This document shows positions 35,202-43,635 of a stretch of 64,000 bases of DNA, one piece after another. The translations under genes and the position numbers were made by a program. The notes below the pieces were generated by a model. The model saw only the letters and a program-made list of their open reading frames with translations. It was not told where the DNA came from and searched no databases. Origin of the DNA: Bin87 sp965219925 (GTDB lineage Bacteria > Chloroflexota > Dehalococcoidia > Lucifugimonadales > UBA3495); NCBI GenBank assembly GCA_965219925.1, contig OZ244795.1, forward strand, positions 868,001-932,000, written 5' to 3'. Each line of letters opens with the position of its first letter. Position 1 is the first letter of the stretch.

Positions 35202-37679
35202 CTACGCGACTTGGAAAGCAAATTGGACCTCACAGCTCGGATGCCTACAAACTGGATTGCTGAGTTGCGATGGTCTTTTGAAACGCGACCTGCCGCAACC
35301 GGAACAAACGAACAGGTTGCGGAATGATTTGAATTCTTCCCATCTCGCCTTTTCATCTCCGACCGAAGCTGACTGATGTGGGTTGTCGGAGAAGTGGCTG
35401 GCGAAATTCTCAACCACGCCGGTTTGCAGGCTGGACAAGTAAGAATTGGCATTACCAGAGATTCTAGGTGGTACCAGTTTTCTGTCCTTCAAAAATCCAG
35501 CTAGTGCCGATGCCAGTTCGGCTCGCTCGTATAGGAAGGGCCTCTCAATTGGGCGAATCGTAACCGAAACGCCAAAGTCGCGACAGATTTGCAACAGCCA
35601 TTCTTCTTCGGACATTCGGATGTATTCTCCGGCGGATTCTCCGACATCGAGTTTGCCATCAATCAAGTCGTCTGGGGTGCGATGGTCAGCATAAACAGGT
35701 CCAAAAGCCGGGTCCAAATTCGTAATGCGACGAAATCGCCAACCAGATTCTAGTAGGTGATCCCGCAGCAGATTGAAAAATTGTTCGTCATGGGTAACCA
35801 CTACAATTTGGAATCCCACAAATTGCTCGGCTAGAGTTGCTGCGATGGTTTTGCGGTGGTCTGCGTCATACGACGTCACCACATCGTCTAGGACGATGAT
35901 GGGAGCGTCTGCATTGAAGGTGCGAATTGCGGCAAGGCGTAGCGCCAACGCTACAGTATGGATTTGAGAGTCGCTGAGATAGCCAGTGGGAGCGACGCCT
36001 TTTCGGTTGTCAGAGTAATCAATTACAAGGCTAACCTGCTGCTGGTTAGCTGCATTTTCGTCGGCAAGTTGAAGTCGGACTATGGCTGCTTCGTCCGCGG
36101 CAATCCCTTGAATTTTCTTGTAAAGGCCGTCTACGTCGCTTTCGAGTTTGGAGAATAGTTGTTGGATGTGATTAACAATGGCTGTCTCAATGACTTTTGC
36201 CGGTATCTCTAATTCTGTGTACAGTTTTTGAATTTCCGCTTGGGTACGTTTGATTCTGTCCAGGTCATCCTTGATGCGAACCAGGTCACGGGCAATCCCC
36301 TGAGCGTTAGAGTATGTGTTCTCTCCCTGTTGCATCACCAAGCGGTCTCGTGCCTCGGTTAGCAAACTACGGATGGAGACCATCGCCTGAAACAACTCCG
36401 TGCTGTGGGGTAATGGTGGGCCAGAGGTCCAGGCATCCAAAGCGGCGTGGTAAGCGACGACTGGCTCCGCATGACCCTCATAGCCGGCATCTGCCAATCC
36501 GGTACACAGGTTACTCAACGTGGTTGTGAGAGTCTGCTTGTTTTTGGATACTTGCTCTCTGGCAGTGCGAAGTGCGGCTTCTGCCTGCCGGTACGCGGTT
36601 AGCATAGTGCGTTTGGCGTTTATGCTTATGCGCACCGCATCGCGTGAACCGTGAGGCGTCGATTTGAATTCTGTATCGCAGACAGGACAGGTATCAAAAT
36701 CGTGGTTTTCCATCTCAAAGAGCGAGTGAGCATTGCTCCATATCTCGTTGAAAACAGCTTGACCTGCCTTGTCTCGCTCGTTTGATTCGCGAGTAATAGC
36801 GAGGTCGTAATCAGAAACAGAGCCTTCAAATCTGACGACAAGGCTGGTAGGCTCACTGCGATCATTCGCTACAGGTGTTGAGAGAGCCTCAATCTGTGTA
36901 ATCAATGTTTTGAGCGTCGCCAGCCCAACGCGTTTCTCCTCCTCCTCTTTTCGTTGAATCAGAACAAGATAGGCGCCATCCGTTTCGGAAATCTCTGCAA
37001 GCGCCAGCGACGGGTCTAATTTGGACAGAACTTGGGTGTTGAACCATTTGCAGGTGTCTGACTCATTCCAAACAGTGAATTCATCTGACGTGACGCGTTT
37101 CAAGTCGTGAAGGCGTTCGTTGACTTCAGACTGTGATTCGGTCGTTGTTTTGATTTGCCGTTGAAGACTTCGTAGATTTCGCTGGATAGAAACGAGAGGA
37201 TCGAGGGAGAACCACGAGGCCATTTCTCGATAGCGATCTTCAGCAGATGCGTCGACAAAACTACGTAATTCATAGCCATGGATTACGAATGGCACAATCG
37301 TGGAGGACAGCACACGCTGCGCCGCTACCGGTACGCCTTTCCCGTCAGCAATACGGCGTGCGCCACCGAATTGGTCAGCACCTTGTCGGAATTTGAAATG
37401 AACGTAAGACTCTACGCCGTAGTCGTTTGCCCTAACGTGTTCCAAAGCAGTTGGCCCGGCTTGTGCTTGGCCTGCACGCCGGCCCAGACGATCAAGGGTC
37501 GCATCTTCTGAGAAATAGTACTCAAAGGCGTCCACTAAACTAGATTTGCCCTTCGCGTTAGGGGCAAAAATGGCGAGGCTGGAAGGCCTGTTATCTTTGT
37601 AAAAAGAGAAGGATTGCGGTTTCAAGTAAGCTCGAAATCCTTGGATGTCCACGGATTCGATTGATATGGGGGTGGTCAT
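35202..37679 (-). CDS. SMC/Rad50-like ATPase with zinc hook and C-terminal zinc ribbon
   Basis: 825 residues. Walker A is the variant APNAKGKSS (residues ~39-47). A long helical arm carries CPVCD near residue 329, a Rad50-style zinc hook. The signature-like LSDSQIHTVALALRLA is followed by Walker B PIIVLDDVVTSYDADHR (~590) and H-loop VVVTHDEQF. After the ATPase come ~200 residues of helical C-terminal domain with VVENFASHFSDNPHQ and a terminal zinc ribbon (FVCSGCGRSRF then CRHPSCEVQF). Such fusions are common in nucleic-acid-directed defence ATPases. The start overlaps the upstream 66-residue gene by 4 bp. GC content looks lower than the neighbours. It is bounded by 32-bp direct repeats. Confidence 0.88.
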   Translation of the reverse strand: MTTPISIESVDIQGFRAYLKPQSFSFYKDNRPSSLAIFAPNAKGKSSLVDAFEYYFSEDATLDRLGRRAGQAQAGPTALEHVRANDYGVESYVHFKFRQGADQFGGARRIADGKGVPVAAQRVLSSTIVPFVIHGYELRSFVDASAEDRYREMASWFSLDPLVSIQRNLRSLQRQIKTTTESQSEVNERLHDLKRVTSDEFTVWNESDTCKWFNTQVLSKLDPSLALAEISETDGAYLVLIQRKEEEEKRVGLATLKTLITQIEALSTPVANDRSEPTSLVVRFEGSVSDYDLAITRESNERDKAGQAVFNEIWSNAHSLFEMENHDFDTCPVCDTEFKSTPHGSRDAVRISINAKRTMLTAYRQAEAALRTAREQVSKNKQTLTTTLSNLCTGLADAGYEGHAEPVVAYHAALDAWTSGPPLPHSTELFQAMVSIRSLLTEARDRLVMQQGENTYSNAQGIARDLVRIKDDLDRIKRTQAEIQKLYTELEIPAKVIETAIVNHIQQLFSKLESDVDGLYKKIQGIAADEAAIVRLQLADENAANQQQVSLVIDYSDNRKGVAPTGYLSDSQIHTVALALRLAAIRTFNADAPIIVLDDVVTSYDADHRKTIAATLAEQFVGFQIVVVTHDEQFFNLLRDHLLESGWRFRRITNLDPAFGPVYADHRTPDDLIDGKLDVGESAGEYIRMSEEEWLLQICRDFGVSVTIRPIERPFLYERAELASALAGFLKDRKLVPPRISGNANSYLSSLQTGVVENFASHFSDNPHQSASVGDEKARWEEFKSFRNLFVCSGCGRSRFKRPSQLSNPVCRHPSCEVQFAFQVA

Positions 37680-37876
37680 TCTCTATGTTCTCCCCTTTCA
37701 CGGGCCAGCTTTTCTATGAGATTCGCTGCGTCAGCTACTGCATTATTCGCAGGGTTAATTTTCACGATATGGTTGGCGAGGATGTCAATTAGAAGACTGT
37801 CGGCATCCGGATTATTATGTAGCGAATCCGTAATGTCCGCGACAATTTTGTCATTAGTAGGATTTTCGTCATTCAT
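37676..37876 (-). CDS. Small acidic protein coupled to the SMC-like ATPase
   Basis: 66 residues from ATG 37876 with AAGGAATGTATC upstream. Helical and acidic: DKIVADITDSLHNNPDADSL then LIDILANHIVKINPANNAVA. Its stop overlaps the ATPase start (ATGA), so the two are translationally coupled and probably act together. I recognise no family. It could be a regulatory or substrate-adaptor subunit. Confidence 0.7.
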   Translation of the reverse strand: MNDENPTNDKIVADITDSLHNNPDADSLLIDILANHIVKINPANNAVADAANLIEKLARERGEHRE

Positions 37877-37939
37877 GATACATTCCTTCAGACTGTGTTC
37901 GTTTCTATTGTTTAAGACAACCATCAGTTGCCGGTTGGA

Positions 37940-38788
37940 TCAGCTCATTTCGGAGCCGCCGGAGACGCTGATGCTGAGGCCGGTCATGTAGTCGGATTCG
38001 GCGGAGGAGAGGAAGGCCGCCATGCGGGCGATGTCGTCGCCCTGGGCGATGCGACCCATGGGGACGCGCAGTTCGCGTTCGCGCACCATGAGGGCGCGAT
38101 GTTCTTCTCCGGACACGCCCTCGGGGGCCAGGGCGGCGGCGATGAAGTCGACGCGCTCGGTGTCCACCAGGCCGGGGCAGATGGCATTAACGTTGACCTT
38201 GTAGGGGGCCATCTCGTGGGCGAGGGACTGGGTGAATCCGATGACGGCAAACTTGCTGGCGCAGTAGGCTCCGTAGCGGGCGATGCCGCGCTTGCCGGCG
38301 CCGGATGAGATGTTGATGATTTTGCCGGGGCCGCCCCGATTGACCATGTGGCGGCAGACCTCGCGGCTGACCAGGTAGGTGCCGCGGACGTTGACGCGCA
38401 TGACGTCGTCGAAGGCGTCCTCTTCCAGCTCGACGATTAGTACACGGTCGCGGCCGGGGCGGGAGCCGGCGTTGTTGACGAGGATGTCGATCCGGCCGTA
38501 GTCGCGGAGCACGTCGTTGACCATGTTGTTGACCTCGGTGCTGTCGGAGACGTCGTAGTAGAGGCCGGCGCTGCGGCGTCCCATGGCCTGGATCTCTTCG
38601 ACTACGCTGGGCAAACCACGCCAACCATCGAGGCGGTCTTCGGTGCGGATGGCGTCGAGGGATGCTTCGACGTCGGTTACGACGACGTCGGCGCCCTCGG
38701 AGGCGAGGCGGGTGGCGATGGCGCGTCCGATGCCGTGGCGTCCGCCGGCGCCGGTAACGAGGGCTACTTTGCCATTAAGGTCGTACAT
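37940..38788 (-). CDS. Short-chain dehydrogenase/reductase (SDR)
   Basis: 282 residues of the classical SDR type. Cofactor motif VTGAGGRHGIGRAIA, NNAG at VNNAGSRPG, catalytic Ser in INISSGAGKRG, and YGAYCASK with the Tyr and Lys. The C-terminus ends SISVSGGSEMS. NAD(P)-dependent; substrate unknown. The 3' end contains the 32-bp sequence repeated at 35157, suggesting use as an integration target. Confidence 0.93.
   Translation of the reverse strand: MYDLNGKVALVTGAGGRHGIGRAIATRLASEGADVVVTDVEASLDAIRTEDRLDGWRGLPSVVEEIQAMGRRSAGLYYDVSDSTEVNNMVNDVLRDYGRIDILVNNAGSRPGRDRVLIVELEEDAFDDVMRVNVRGTYLVSREVCRHMVNRGGPGKIINISSGAGKRGIARYGAYCASKFAVIGFTQSLAHEMAPYKVNVNAICPGLVDTERVDFIAAALAPEGVSGEEHRALMVRERELRVPMGRIAQGDDIARMAAFLSSAESDYMTGLSISVSGGSEMS
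37942..37973. repeat. 32-bp direct repeat, copy inside the SDR 3' end
   Basis: Exact match to 35157-35188; it covers the last SDR codons and most of the stop. With the distal copy it brackets a 2.8-kb cassette (66-aa gene plus ATPase). Confidence 0.85.
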
Positions 38789-38820
38789 GGGGTTGCGCTC
38801 CTGTGGTGTTGATGGTGGAT

Positions 38821-39765
38821 TTACTCGGGTTGGAGGTCGCCCAGGGGGATTTCGTACCAGAAAAGCTGTTCTGAGGCGAGGGCATCCCGGATGTGGTGGT
38901 CGATGACAACGCCGGCGACGGCAGGGATGGCGGGGATTCCGGTGAAACGCGTGAGGTAGCGAGCGTTGCGGCGGGCGCGGGAAGTGTCGCGTCCGTTGAC
39001 GGTGAAAGATGCTTCAACGGCGATGTAAACAGTTTCGGCATCCGGATTGGTGGCCTGGATTACTGCGTCTGCCCGTTGGAAGCTTTTGAGGTCGTTGGGC
39101 TCGATGTCGCCGGTGTCGATATCTTGGGTGAGATTCATGAGGTCGCGGCGGGAAAGGGTGGCGACATAATAGAGGCCCAGGTCGTTCGCCAGCAATGGAG
39201 CTTCGTCGCGGGTAATGTCGTACACGATACGGCCCCTAATGTCTCCCATCTGGGTTCTCATTGCGCCGATATCGTTCTTGATTATTTCCTGACCCTCGGC
39301 GAGTTGATCCATTCTGTGGGCGAGTTGATCCATGCGCTCTGTAAGTTGATCCATTCTGTGGGCGAGTTGATCCATGCGCTCTGTAAGTTGATCCATTCTG
39401 TGGGCGAGTTGATCCATGCGCTCTGTAAGTTGATCCATTCTGTGGGCGAGTTGATCCATGCGCTCTGTAAGTTGATCCATTCTGTGGGCGAGTTGATCCA
39501 TGCGCTCTGTAAGTTGATCCATGCGCACCGTAAGTTGGTCCATGCGCGCGGCGAGTTGGTCCATGCGCTCCGCAAGTTGGTCAACGCGTTCGGTAAGTTG
39601 GTCCATGCGCACGGCGATTTGGTCAACGCGTTCGGTCAGGCGGGCGACGGTTTCGGGAAGGGCGAGGAGTTCGCGGGTGAGGACGCGCGCGCGAACGGCA
39701 TCCAGCAACTGCGGATTTTCGTCCAGGATGCGGAGCAGGTCATCGATGTTGTTGAAGGTAGTCAT
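38821..39765 (-). CDS. Coiled-coil protein with nuclease-like C-terminal domain (DUF3782-like)
   Basis: 314 residues from ATG 39765. The short helical N-terminus (NIDDLLRILDENPQLLDAVR) is followed by ~130 residues of LTERMDQLAHRMDQ-type heptads, including five identical 14-residue blocks. The C-terminal domain has VYIAVEASFTVNGRD and RARRNARYLTRFTGIPAIPA, shared with the proteins at 54405 and 58149. The xEVS-type strand and following helix recall PD-(D/E)XK nuclease-like DUF3782 proteins. Function unknown; possibly DNA-associated. Confidence 0.8.
   Translation of the reverse strand: MTTFNNIDDLLRILDENPQLLDAVRARVLTRELLALPETVARLTERVDQIAVRMDQLTERVDQLAERMDQLAARMDQLTVRMDQLTERMDQLAHRMDQLTERMDQLAHRMDQLTERMDQLAHRMDQLTERMDQLAHRMDQLTERMDQLAHRMDQLAEGQEIIKNDIGAMRTQMGDIRGRIVYDITRDEAPLLANDLGLYYVATLSRRDLMNLTQDIDTGDIEPNDLKSFQRADAVIQATNPDAETVYIAVEASFTVNGRDTSRARRNARYLTRFTGIPAIPAVAGVVIDHHIRDALASEQLFWYEIPLGDLQPE
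39303..39512. repeat. Five tandem 42-bp units in a coiled-coil gene
   Basis: Units of 42 bp starting GTTGATCCATTCTGTGGGCG repeat five times without visible difference, flanked by diverged units. They encode 14-residue double heptads. The DNA identity points to recent expansion by slippage or unequal crossover. Confidence 0.85.
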
Positions 39766-39808
39766 TGGGTTCACCGACCGGGGTAGTGTGCAGACATTTT
39801 AACAGAAG

Positions 39809-40021
39809 TCAGGCCGGTTCGGGCGCCGCATTGCGGGCTGTCCCGCTGCGGATGAGACGGAAGTCGATGACGGCCAACACGATGTCGACAACCACCTCAA
39901 CGGCGGGATTCATCAATACGAATATAAATCCAGGAGGCTTGTCGAAGCCCACGGCGATTATGGACGGTATGGCGGCAGCTGACAGGCCAAAAGTTACGGT
40001 TGGTACGCCGGAGCAAACCAA
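39809..40021 (-). CDS. Possible small membrane protein
   Basis: 70 residues with two hydrophobic stretches (FGLSAAAIPSIIAVGF and PAVEVVVDIVLAVIDF). No good ribosome-binding site and no known family. It lies between the coiled-coil gene and the ABC ATPase on the same strand. Confidence 0.35.
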   Translation of the reverse strand: MVCSGVPTVTFGLSAAAIPSIIAVGFDKPPGFIFVLMNPAVEVVVDIVLAVIDFRLIRSGTARNAAPEPA

Positions 40022-40057
40022 GATAAGCGGTGGTCGTCGGCCAGGCGTGGGAGGCAG

Positions 40058-40933
40058 TTAGTCCCGGCGGGGAACGTCGTCCGGCTGGCCTGGCCAGGTG
40101 ATCTGGTGGTCGTGGTGGTGGAGGGCGTAGGCTCCGCCGGCGACGTGGACGACGAGCTGGTGGCCGAAGACGTCGGCCAGGACGGATTCCAGCAGCACTT
40201 CTTCGGGAGGGCCGTAGGCGATGAGGGTCTGGTTGATGAGGGCGACGTCGCTGGCGCGGGCGGAGACGCAGGTAAGGTCGTGGGTGCTCATGATGACGGT
40301 AGCGCCCCGGGACCGCAGGTGGTCCAGAATGTCCAGGAAACTGTGCTGAGCGGTGGGGTCGAGGCCGTTCATGGGTTCATCGAGGAGCAGGACGGATGGG
40401 TCAGCGGCGATGGCGCGGGCAAGAAGGGCGCGGCGGCGTTGGCCTCCGGAAAGTTCGCCGACGGAGCGTTTTCGCAGGTGGGCCAGGTCAACGATTTCGA
40501 GGGCGGCGGCGGCGGCGTCCCGACTGGACTTGTTGTGCCAGCGGATCAGGCCGCGCCGGGGAGTGAGGCCCATCATCACCACGTCCCAAACTGAGGCGGG
40601 AAAGTTCCAGTCCACCTGTTCCAACTGGGGCACGAATCCGATGTCTTTGCGCATGGATACGCTGGGGTGGCCGTGAACCAGGATGTTGCCCTTTTTGGGT
40701 TTGGCCAGGCCAACGACGGATTTGAGCAGCGTGGATTTGCCGCTCCCGTTGGGCCCGACTACGCCGGCTAGGCTGCCGGTTTCCACGGAGAACGATACGT
40801 CATGCAAGGCGACCGTGTTTCCGTAGCGGACGGTGAGGTCCTGGAAGTCTACGGCCTGGGGAGCGTGGCCGTCGTGGGTGTGGGTTTGGCCGTCGCGGGA
40901 GTGGGTATGGCTGTGGGCGGCGCCGATGTGCAT
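40058..40933 (-). CDS. Metal-type ABC transporter ATPase with His-rich N-terminus (ZnuC/MntB-like)
   Basis: 291 residues from ATG 40933. Walker A VVGPNGSGKSTLL, Q-loop FVPQLEQVDWNFP, signature GELSGGQRRRALLARAI, Walker B VLLLDEPMNGLDPTA and H-loop MSTHDL are all intact. The FPQ/VDWNFP pattern and the C-terminal GPPEEVL segment resemble Mn/Zn importers. The first 24 residues (MHIGAAHSHTHSRDGQTHTH) and the C-terminal ALHHHDHQ are histidine-rich, suggesting metal binding. The permease and binding protein are absent from the window. A VOC gene ends 4 bp upstream. Confidence 0.9.
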   Translation of the reverse strand: MHIGAAHSHTHSRDGQTHTHDGHAPQAVDFQDLTVRYGNTVALHDVSFSVETGSLAGVVGPNGSGKSTLLKSVVGLAKPKKGNILVHGHPSVSMRKDIGFVPQLEQVDWNFPASVWDVVMMGLTPRRGLIRWHNKSSRDAAAAALEIVDLAHLRKRSVGELSGGQRRRALLARAIAADPSVLLLDEPMNGLDPTAQHSFLDILDHLRSRGATVIMSTHDLTCVSARASDVALINQTLIAYGPPEEVLLESVLADVFGHQLVVHVAGGAYALHHHDHQITWPGQPDDVPRRD

Positions 40934-40937
40934 GGGG

Positions 40938-41852
40938 CTATTGCCGGTGCCAGTCATCGCCGGCGGGAGGCCAGGGGTTGTCGGTGCTGAGCACCTGGGA
41001 TAGCTGGGTGAAGGCTCCCTTGAAGGTGGCGGGATGGAGCCAAATGCTGTTGAAACCGAGGTTGGTGTAGTTGTCGGTGCGGCGCGACGTGGTGAACCGG
41101 ATGTCCTGGTTTTGCAGGTAGGCGTCGGTGGCCAGCGAGTCGGCGATCTCGTAGATGGTGAGGTAGATGCCCTCGCCGTAGCGGGCCAGGAAGCGCCCAG
41201 AGGGGGAGTCGTCGCTGGTGGGTTGGGCCAACTCAATGAAGGTATCGCGGCCGGTGAGAGGCAGCACGGCGATCTCGAGGTCGGTGAAGCTGATGGCAAA
41301 ACGCCTGGTGGGTTCCAGGCCGAACATGCGGCTCCAGCGCTTGATGGCGGCGTCGAGGTCGCGGACGATAACGGCCATCTGACGGAGCTGCGTAACGCCG
41401 GGTTGATGTGTTGACCATTGCCAGTCGGGGCCGGCGGCCGGCCAGGGGTTGTTGGGGTTGGTTACCTCGACGATTTCCAGGAACGCGCCGTTGCAGGATG
41501 CGGGATGGAGGAACGCGGAGCGGGAGCCTTCATGCTGCGTTTCGGCGGTGACCCGCACGTCCATGCTTTTCAGGTGGGGGATGAGCCGGTCGTACTCGGT
41601 GGTCTCAAAAATGATGAGATAGGGGGCCTCGCCGCGACGCTGGAGAAAACGAGCGCCGGCCGAGGCGTCGTTGGACGGGGCCAGCAACTCGACGAATGTG
41701 CCGTTGCCAGCCGGCAGTACGGCGTTATCGAGGCCGAACTGAGGCAGAGTTCCAGTGCGGGACGGTTCCATGCCAAGGATGCGACCATAGAGGTCGGTGG
41801 CCTCGGGGAGGTCGCGCACCATCATGGCGACTTGACGCAGCTTGTGCAGCAT
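40938..41852 (-). CDS. Two-domain VOC family protein
   Basis: 304 residues containing two VOC halves: KLRQVAMMVRDLPEATDLYG (residues 4-23) and QLRQMAVIVRDLDAAIKRWS (residues ~155-174). Each is followed by FVELLAP or FIELAQP and LHPA segments, with a repeated NNPWPAAGPDW/DNPWPPAGDDW end. The internal duplication is obvious. Possible roles are ring-cleavage dioxygenase or lyase-like. Its stop is 4 bp before the start of the ABC ATPase, so cotranscription is likely. Confidence 0.87.
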   Translation of the reverse strand: MLHKLRQVAMMVRDLPEATDLYGRILGMEPSRTGTLPQFGLDNAVLPAGNGTFVELLAPSNDASAGARFLQRRGEAPYLIIFETTEYDRLIPHLKSMDVRVTAETQHEGSRSAFLHPASCNGAFLEIVEVTNPNNPWPAAGPDWQWSTHQPGVTQLRQMAVIVRDLDAAIKRWSRMFGLEPTRRFAISFTDLEIAVLPLTGRDTFIELAQPTSDDSPSGRFLARYGEGIYLTIYEIADSLATDAYLQNQDIRFTTSRRTDNYTNLGFNSIWLHPATFKGAFTQLSQVLSTDNPWPPAGDDWHRQ

Positions 41853-41867
41853 GGGAGGTGATGGCCT

Positions 41868-42092
41868 TTACCGCAGGGGTCGGCGGCGCCTTTGCCGGGC
41901 TTTGAGAGTGAGCAGTTTAGTTTCGGCCTCGTAACGCAGCCGCATAGTTTCGTGAAGTTGACGTTCGGCTTCCAGCTTTTGGGTGGTGAGTTCTTCGATG
42001 CGCACCAGATGTTGCTGCCGGTACATCTCGCGTTCACGAGCCCGCCTTTCGGAGTCCAGGGCCCACTTGTGGAAGAAATAGCTGGACAGCAT
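41868..42092 (-). CDS. Short coiled-coil membrane-anchored protein
   Basis: 74 residues: MLSSYFFHKWALDSERRARE then helices rich in R, E and Q, ending in RQRRRRPLR. It resembles the C-terminal half of the neighbour at 42095-42622 (LTSYFFAKRAQEAERQQQ ... RRRHRRPLR). It is 2 bp downstream of that gene, so it may be a truncated tandem duplicate. Confidence 0.5.
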   Translation of the reverse strand: MLSSYFFHKWALDSERRAREREMYRQQHLVRIEELTTQKLEAERQLHETMRLRYEAETKLLTLKARQRRRRPLR

Positions 42093-42094
42093 AA

Positions 42095-42622
42095 CTATTG
42101 CGCCTCGTGCAATGTGCCATTCCGAAGGGGGCGGCGATGACGGCGGCGCGGGGTGGTTGCCCGCTCCAATTGAGCTTTAAGGTTCTGCACCTCGGCTTCG
42201 GCAACTTGCCGCAGCCGGGCTTCCTCTTGCTGTCGGTGCTCAGCTTCGGAGCGCAGACGAGCCTCTTCTTGTCGTTGCTGCTCGGCTTCCTGCTGTTGCC
42301 GTTCAGCTTCCTGAGCCCTTTTGGCGAAGAAGTAGCTGGTAAGCACGGTTACTGCGCCTCCCGATACGGTAATGGTGGGACTGATAATCTGGAATATCCT
42401 TATCCAGTTCCAGTTTACACTGTTCTGGCTGATACTGCTGTCCAGCAATGGAATCGCAAAGTAAACGGCGATGGTAAGCCCAACGGCGGTTGCCTGGAAC
42501 AGCGCAAAGTCAGCAGCTGCGATGAGAGATGCAGACAAGTGCCGCAATAGCAGCGATCCGGCTGCATTGCGGGTTTGGTGAGGACCGGCATTACCGTCTG
42601 ACCGATTGCTATCTCCCGTCAT
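42095..42622 (-). CDS. Membrane protein with cytoplasmic coiled coil
   Basis: 175 residues. Two TM helices (about residues 37-60 and 75-98) are followed by a Q/E/R-rich coiled coil (EAEQQRQEEARLRSEAEHRQ) and a basic C-terminus. No family known. The start overlaps the 3' end of the MaoC gene by 14 bp. Confidence 0.6.
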   Translation of the reverse strand: MTGDSNRSDGNAGPHQTRNAAGSLLLRHLSASLIAAADFALFQATAVGLTIAVYFAIPLLDSSISQNSVNWNWIRIFQIISPTITVSGGAVTVLTSYFFAKRAQEAERQQQEAEQQRQEEARLRSEAEHRQQEEARLRQVAEAEVQNLKAQLERATTPRRRHRRPLRNGTLHEAQ

Positions 42623-43061
42623 CGGAGCGGGAGGGCAGGGTCAGCTGGGCGGTGCCGATGATGTAGGGTCGGTCGGGGACCGGTCCGGTCATCGTGATGT
42701 CGCACTGAACACGATTGATACCGTCTTCCTGGGTGGTGTCGCTGATCTGGAATCCGACGTGCAACGGCTGGTTGTGGGGCACCGACCCGCGGAACACAAG
42801 GTCGAGATCGGACACGGTGTTGGCGCCGGCCCAGTCGGTGAGGGCGCGAGAAACGACAGCCATACTCATGATGCCCGGCACGATGGGCGCATCAAGACCG
42901 ACTTTCTCCGCTTCGGCCTGGTCGGTGAAACGGTTGGGATGCGGGTTGCCCCAAAGTGAGCAGAAGTTGACGACCTGTTCGTCGGTGATCACCAGAATGA
43001 TGGGGCCGATCTCATCGCCGAGTTCGGTGTCTTCGAAGTAGAGTTTGGCGGGCTGAGACAT
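42609..43061 (-). CDS. MaoC-like hydratase/dehydratase
   Basis: 150 residues from ATG 43061. Hot-dog fold pattern: FEDTELGDEIGPIILVITDE, the catalytic Asp/His type segment NFCSLWGNPHPNRFTDQAEA, and IVPGIMSMAVVSRALTDWAG. MaoC enzymes hydrate enoyl-CoA thioesters. The next gene upstream encodes another hot-dog subunit, and such pairs often form a heteromer. It probably belongs to CoA-thioester metabolism with the CaiB enzymes. Confidence 0.88.
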   Translation of the reverse strand: MSQPAKLYFEDTELGDEIGPIILVITDEQVVNFCSLWGNPHPNRFTDQAEAEKVGLDAPIVPGIMSMAVVSRALTDWAGANTVSDLDLVFRGSVPHNQPLHVGFQISDTTQEDGINRVQCDITMTGPVPDRPYIIGTAQLTLPSRSDDGR

Positions 43062-43156
43062 CGGGGTATTGCTCCGTGGTGGGGCGGGAGGGCCGCCCTC
43101 GCCCCGGCCCTCTCCCAGAGGGAGAAGGGGGTTGGGACGGGGTTGTTGGGTCAGGG

Positions 43157-43609
43157 TTACTCGCGGACGACTTGAGAACGCTGGACGTCGGCGACAACCA
43201 CGCCATCCTGATTGCGGAAGGTGGTTTCCCAGACGACGTGAACCATGGTTCCGGAGCGGCCGGTTTTGGTGTAAACGTCTTTGAGGTGGGAGGAGGCGGT
43301 GAGGCGGTCGCCGGCCACGATGGGAGCCCGGGGTTCGACGCGCTGGCCGCCGTGGAACTGGCGTCGACCGAACCGGAGCTTGATGTCGGGCAGCTCGCCG
43401 CGCTCGAAGAGGGCGCACAGGATGGGCGGCGCAACGACGTTGGCGTACCCGGCGGCTCGAGCGGCGTCAGCGTCGGCGAAAATGGGATTGTCTTCCCCTA
43501 CGCTGCTGGTGAAGACGCTGATAATCTCCTCGGTGACGTCGAAGGGACCCGATTCGTGCTCGACGCCGTAGAGGGAGTGGTCGTATTCGTAGTCAATCTG
43601 AGTAGGCAT
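43157..43609 (-). CDS. FAS1-like/MaoC N-terminal dehydratase subunit
   Basis: 150 residues from ATG 43609: VTEEIISVFTSSVGEDNPIF then ADADAARAAGYANVVAPPIL and GGQRVEPRAPIVAGDRLTAS are typical of the MaoC_dehydrat_N family, the non-catalytic hot-dog partner of MaoC hydratases. It has the same length as the downstream partner and lies 95 bp upstream on the same strand. Confidence 0.88.
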   Translation of the reverse strand: MPTQIDYEYDHSLYGVEHESGPFDVTEEIISVFTSSVGEDNPIFADADAARAAGYANVVAPPILCALFERGELPDIKLRFGRRQFHGGQRVEPRAPIVAGDRLTASSHLKDVYTKTGRSGTMVHVVWETTFRNQDGVVVADVQRSQVVRE

Positions 43610-43635
43610 TGGGACAGGCTCCAAAGGATGCTGAA

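Noticed and set aside
39303..39512. Regular 42-bp repeats suggestive of CRISPR
   Set aside because: The units are contiguous with no spacers and encode heptads in frame.
38893..39786. 297-codon plus-strand frame opposite the coiled-coil gene
   Set aside because: A mirror of the repeat-rich coding strand; the peptide is low-complexity shadow translation.
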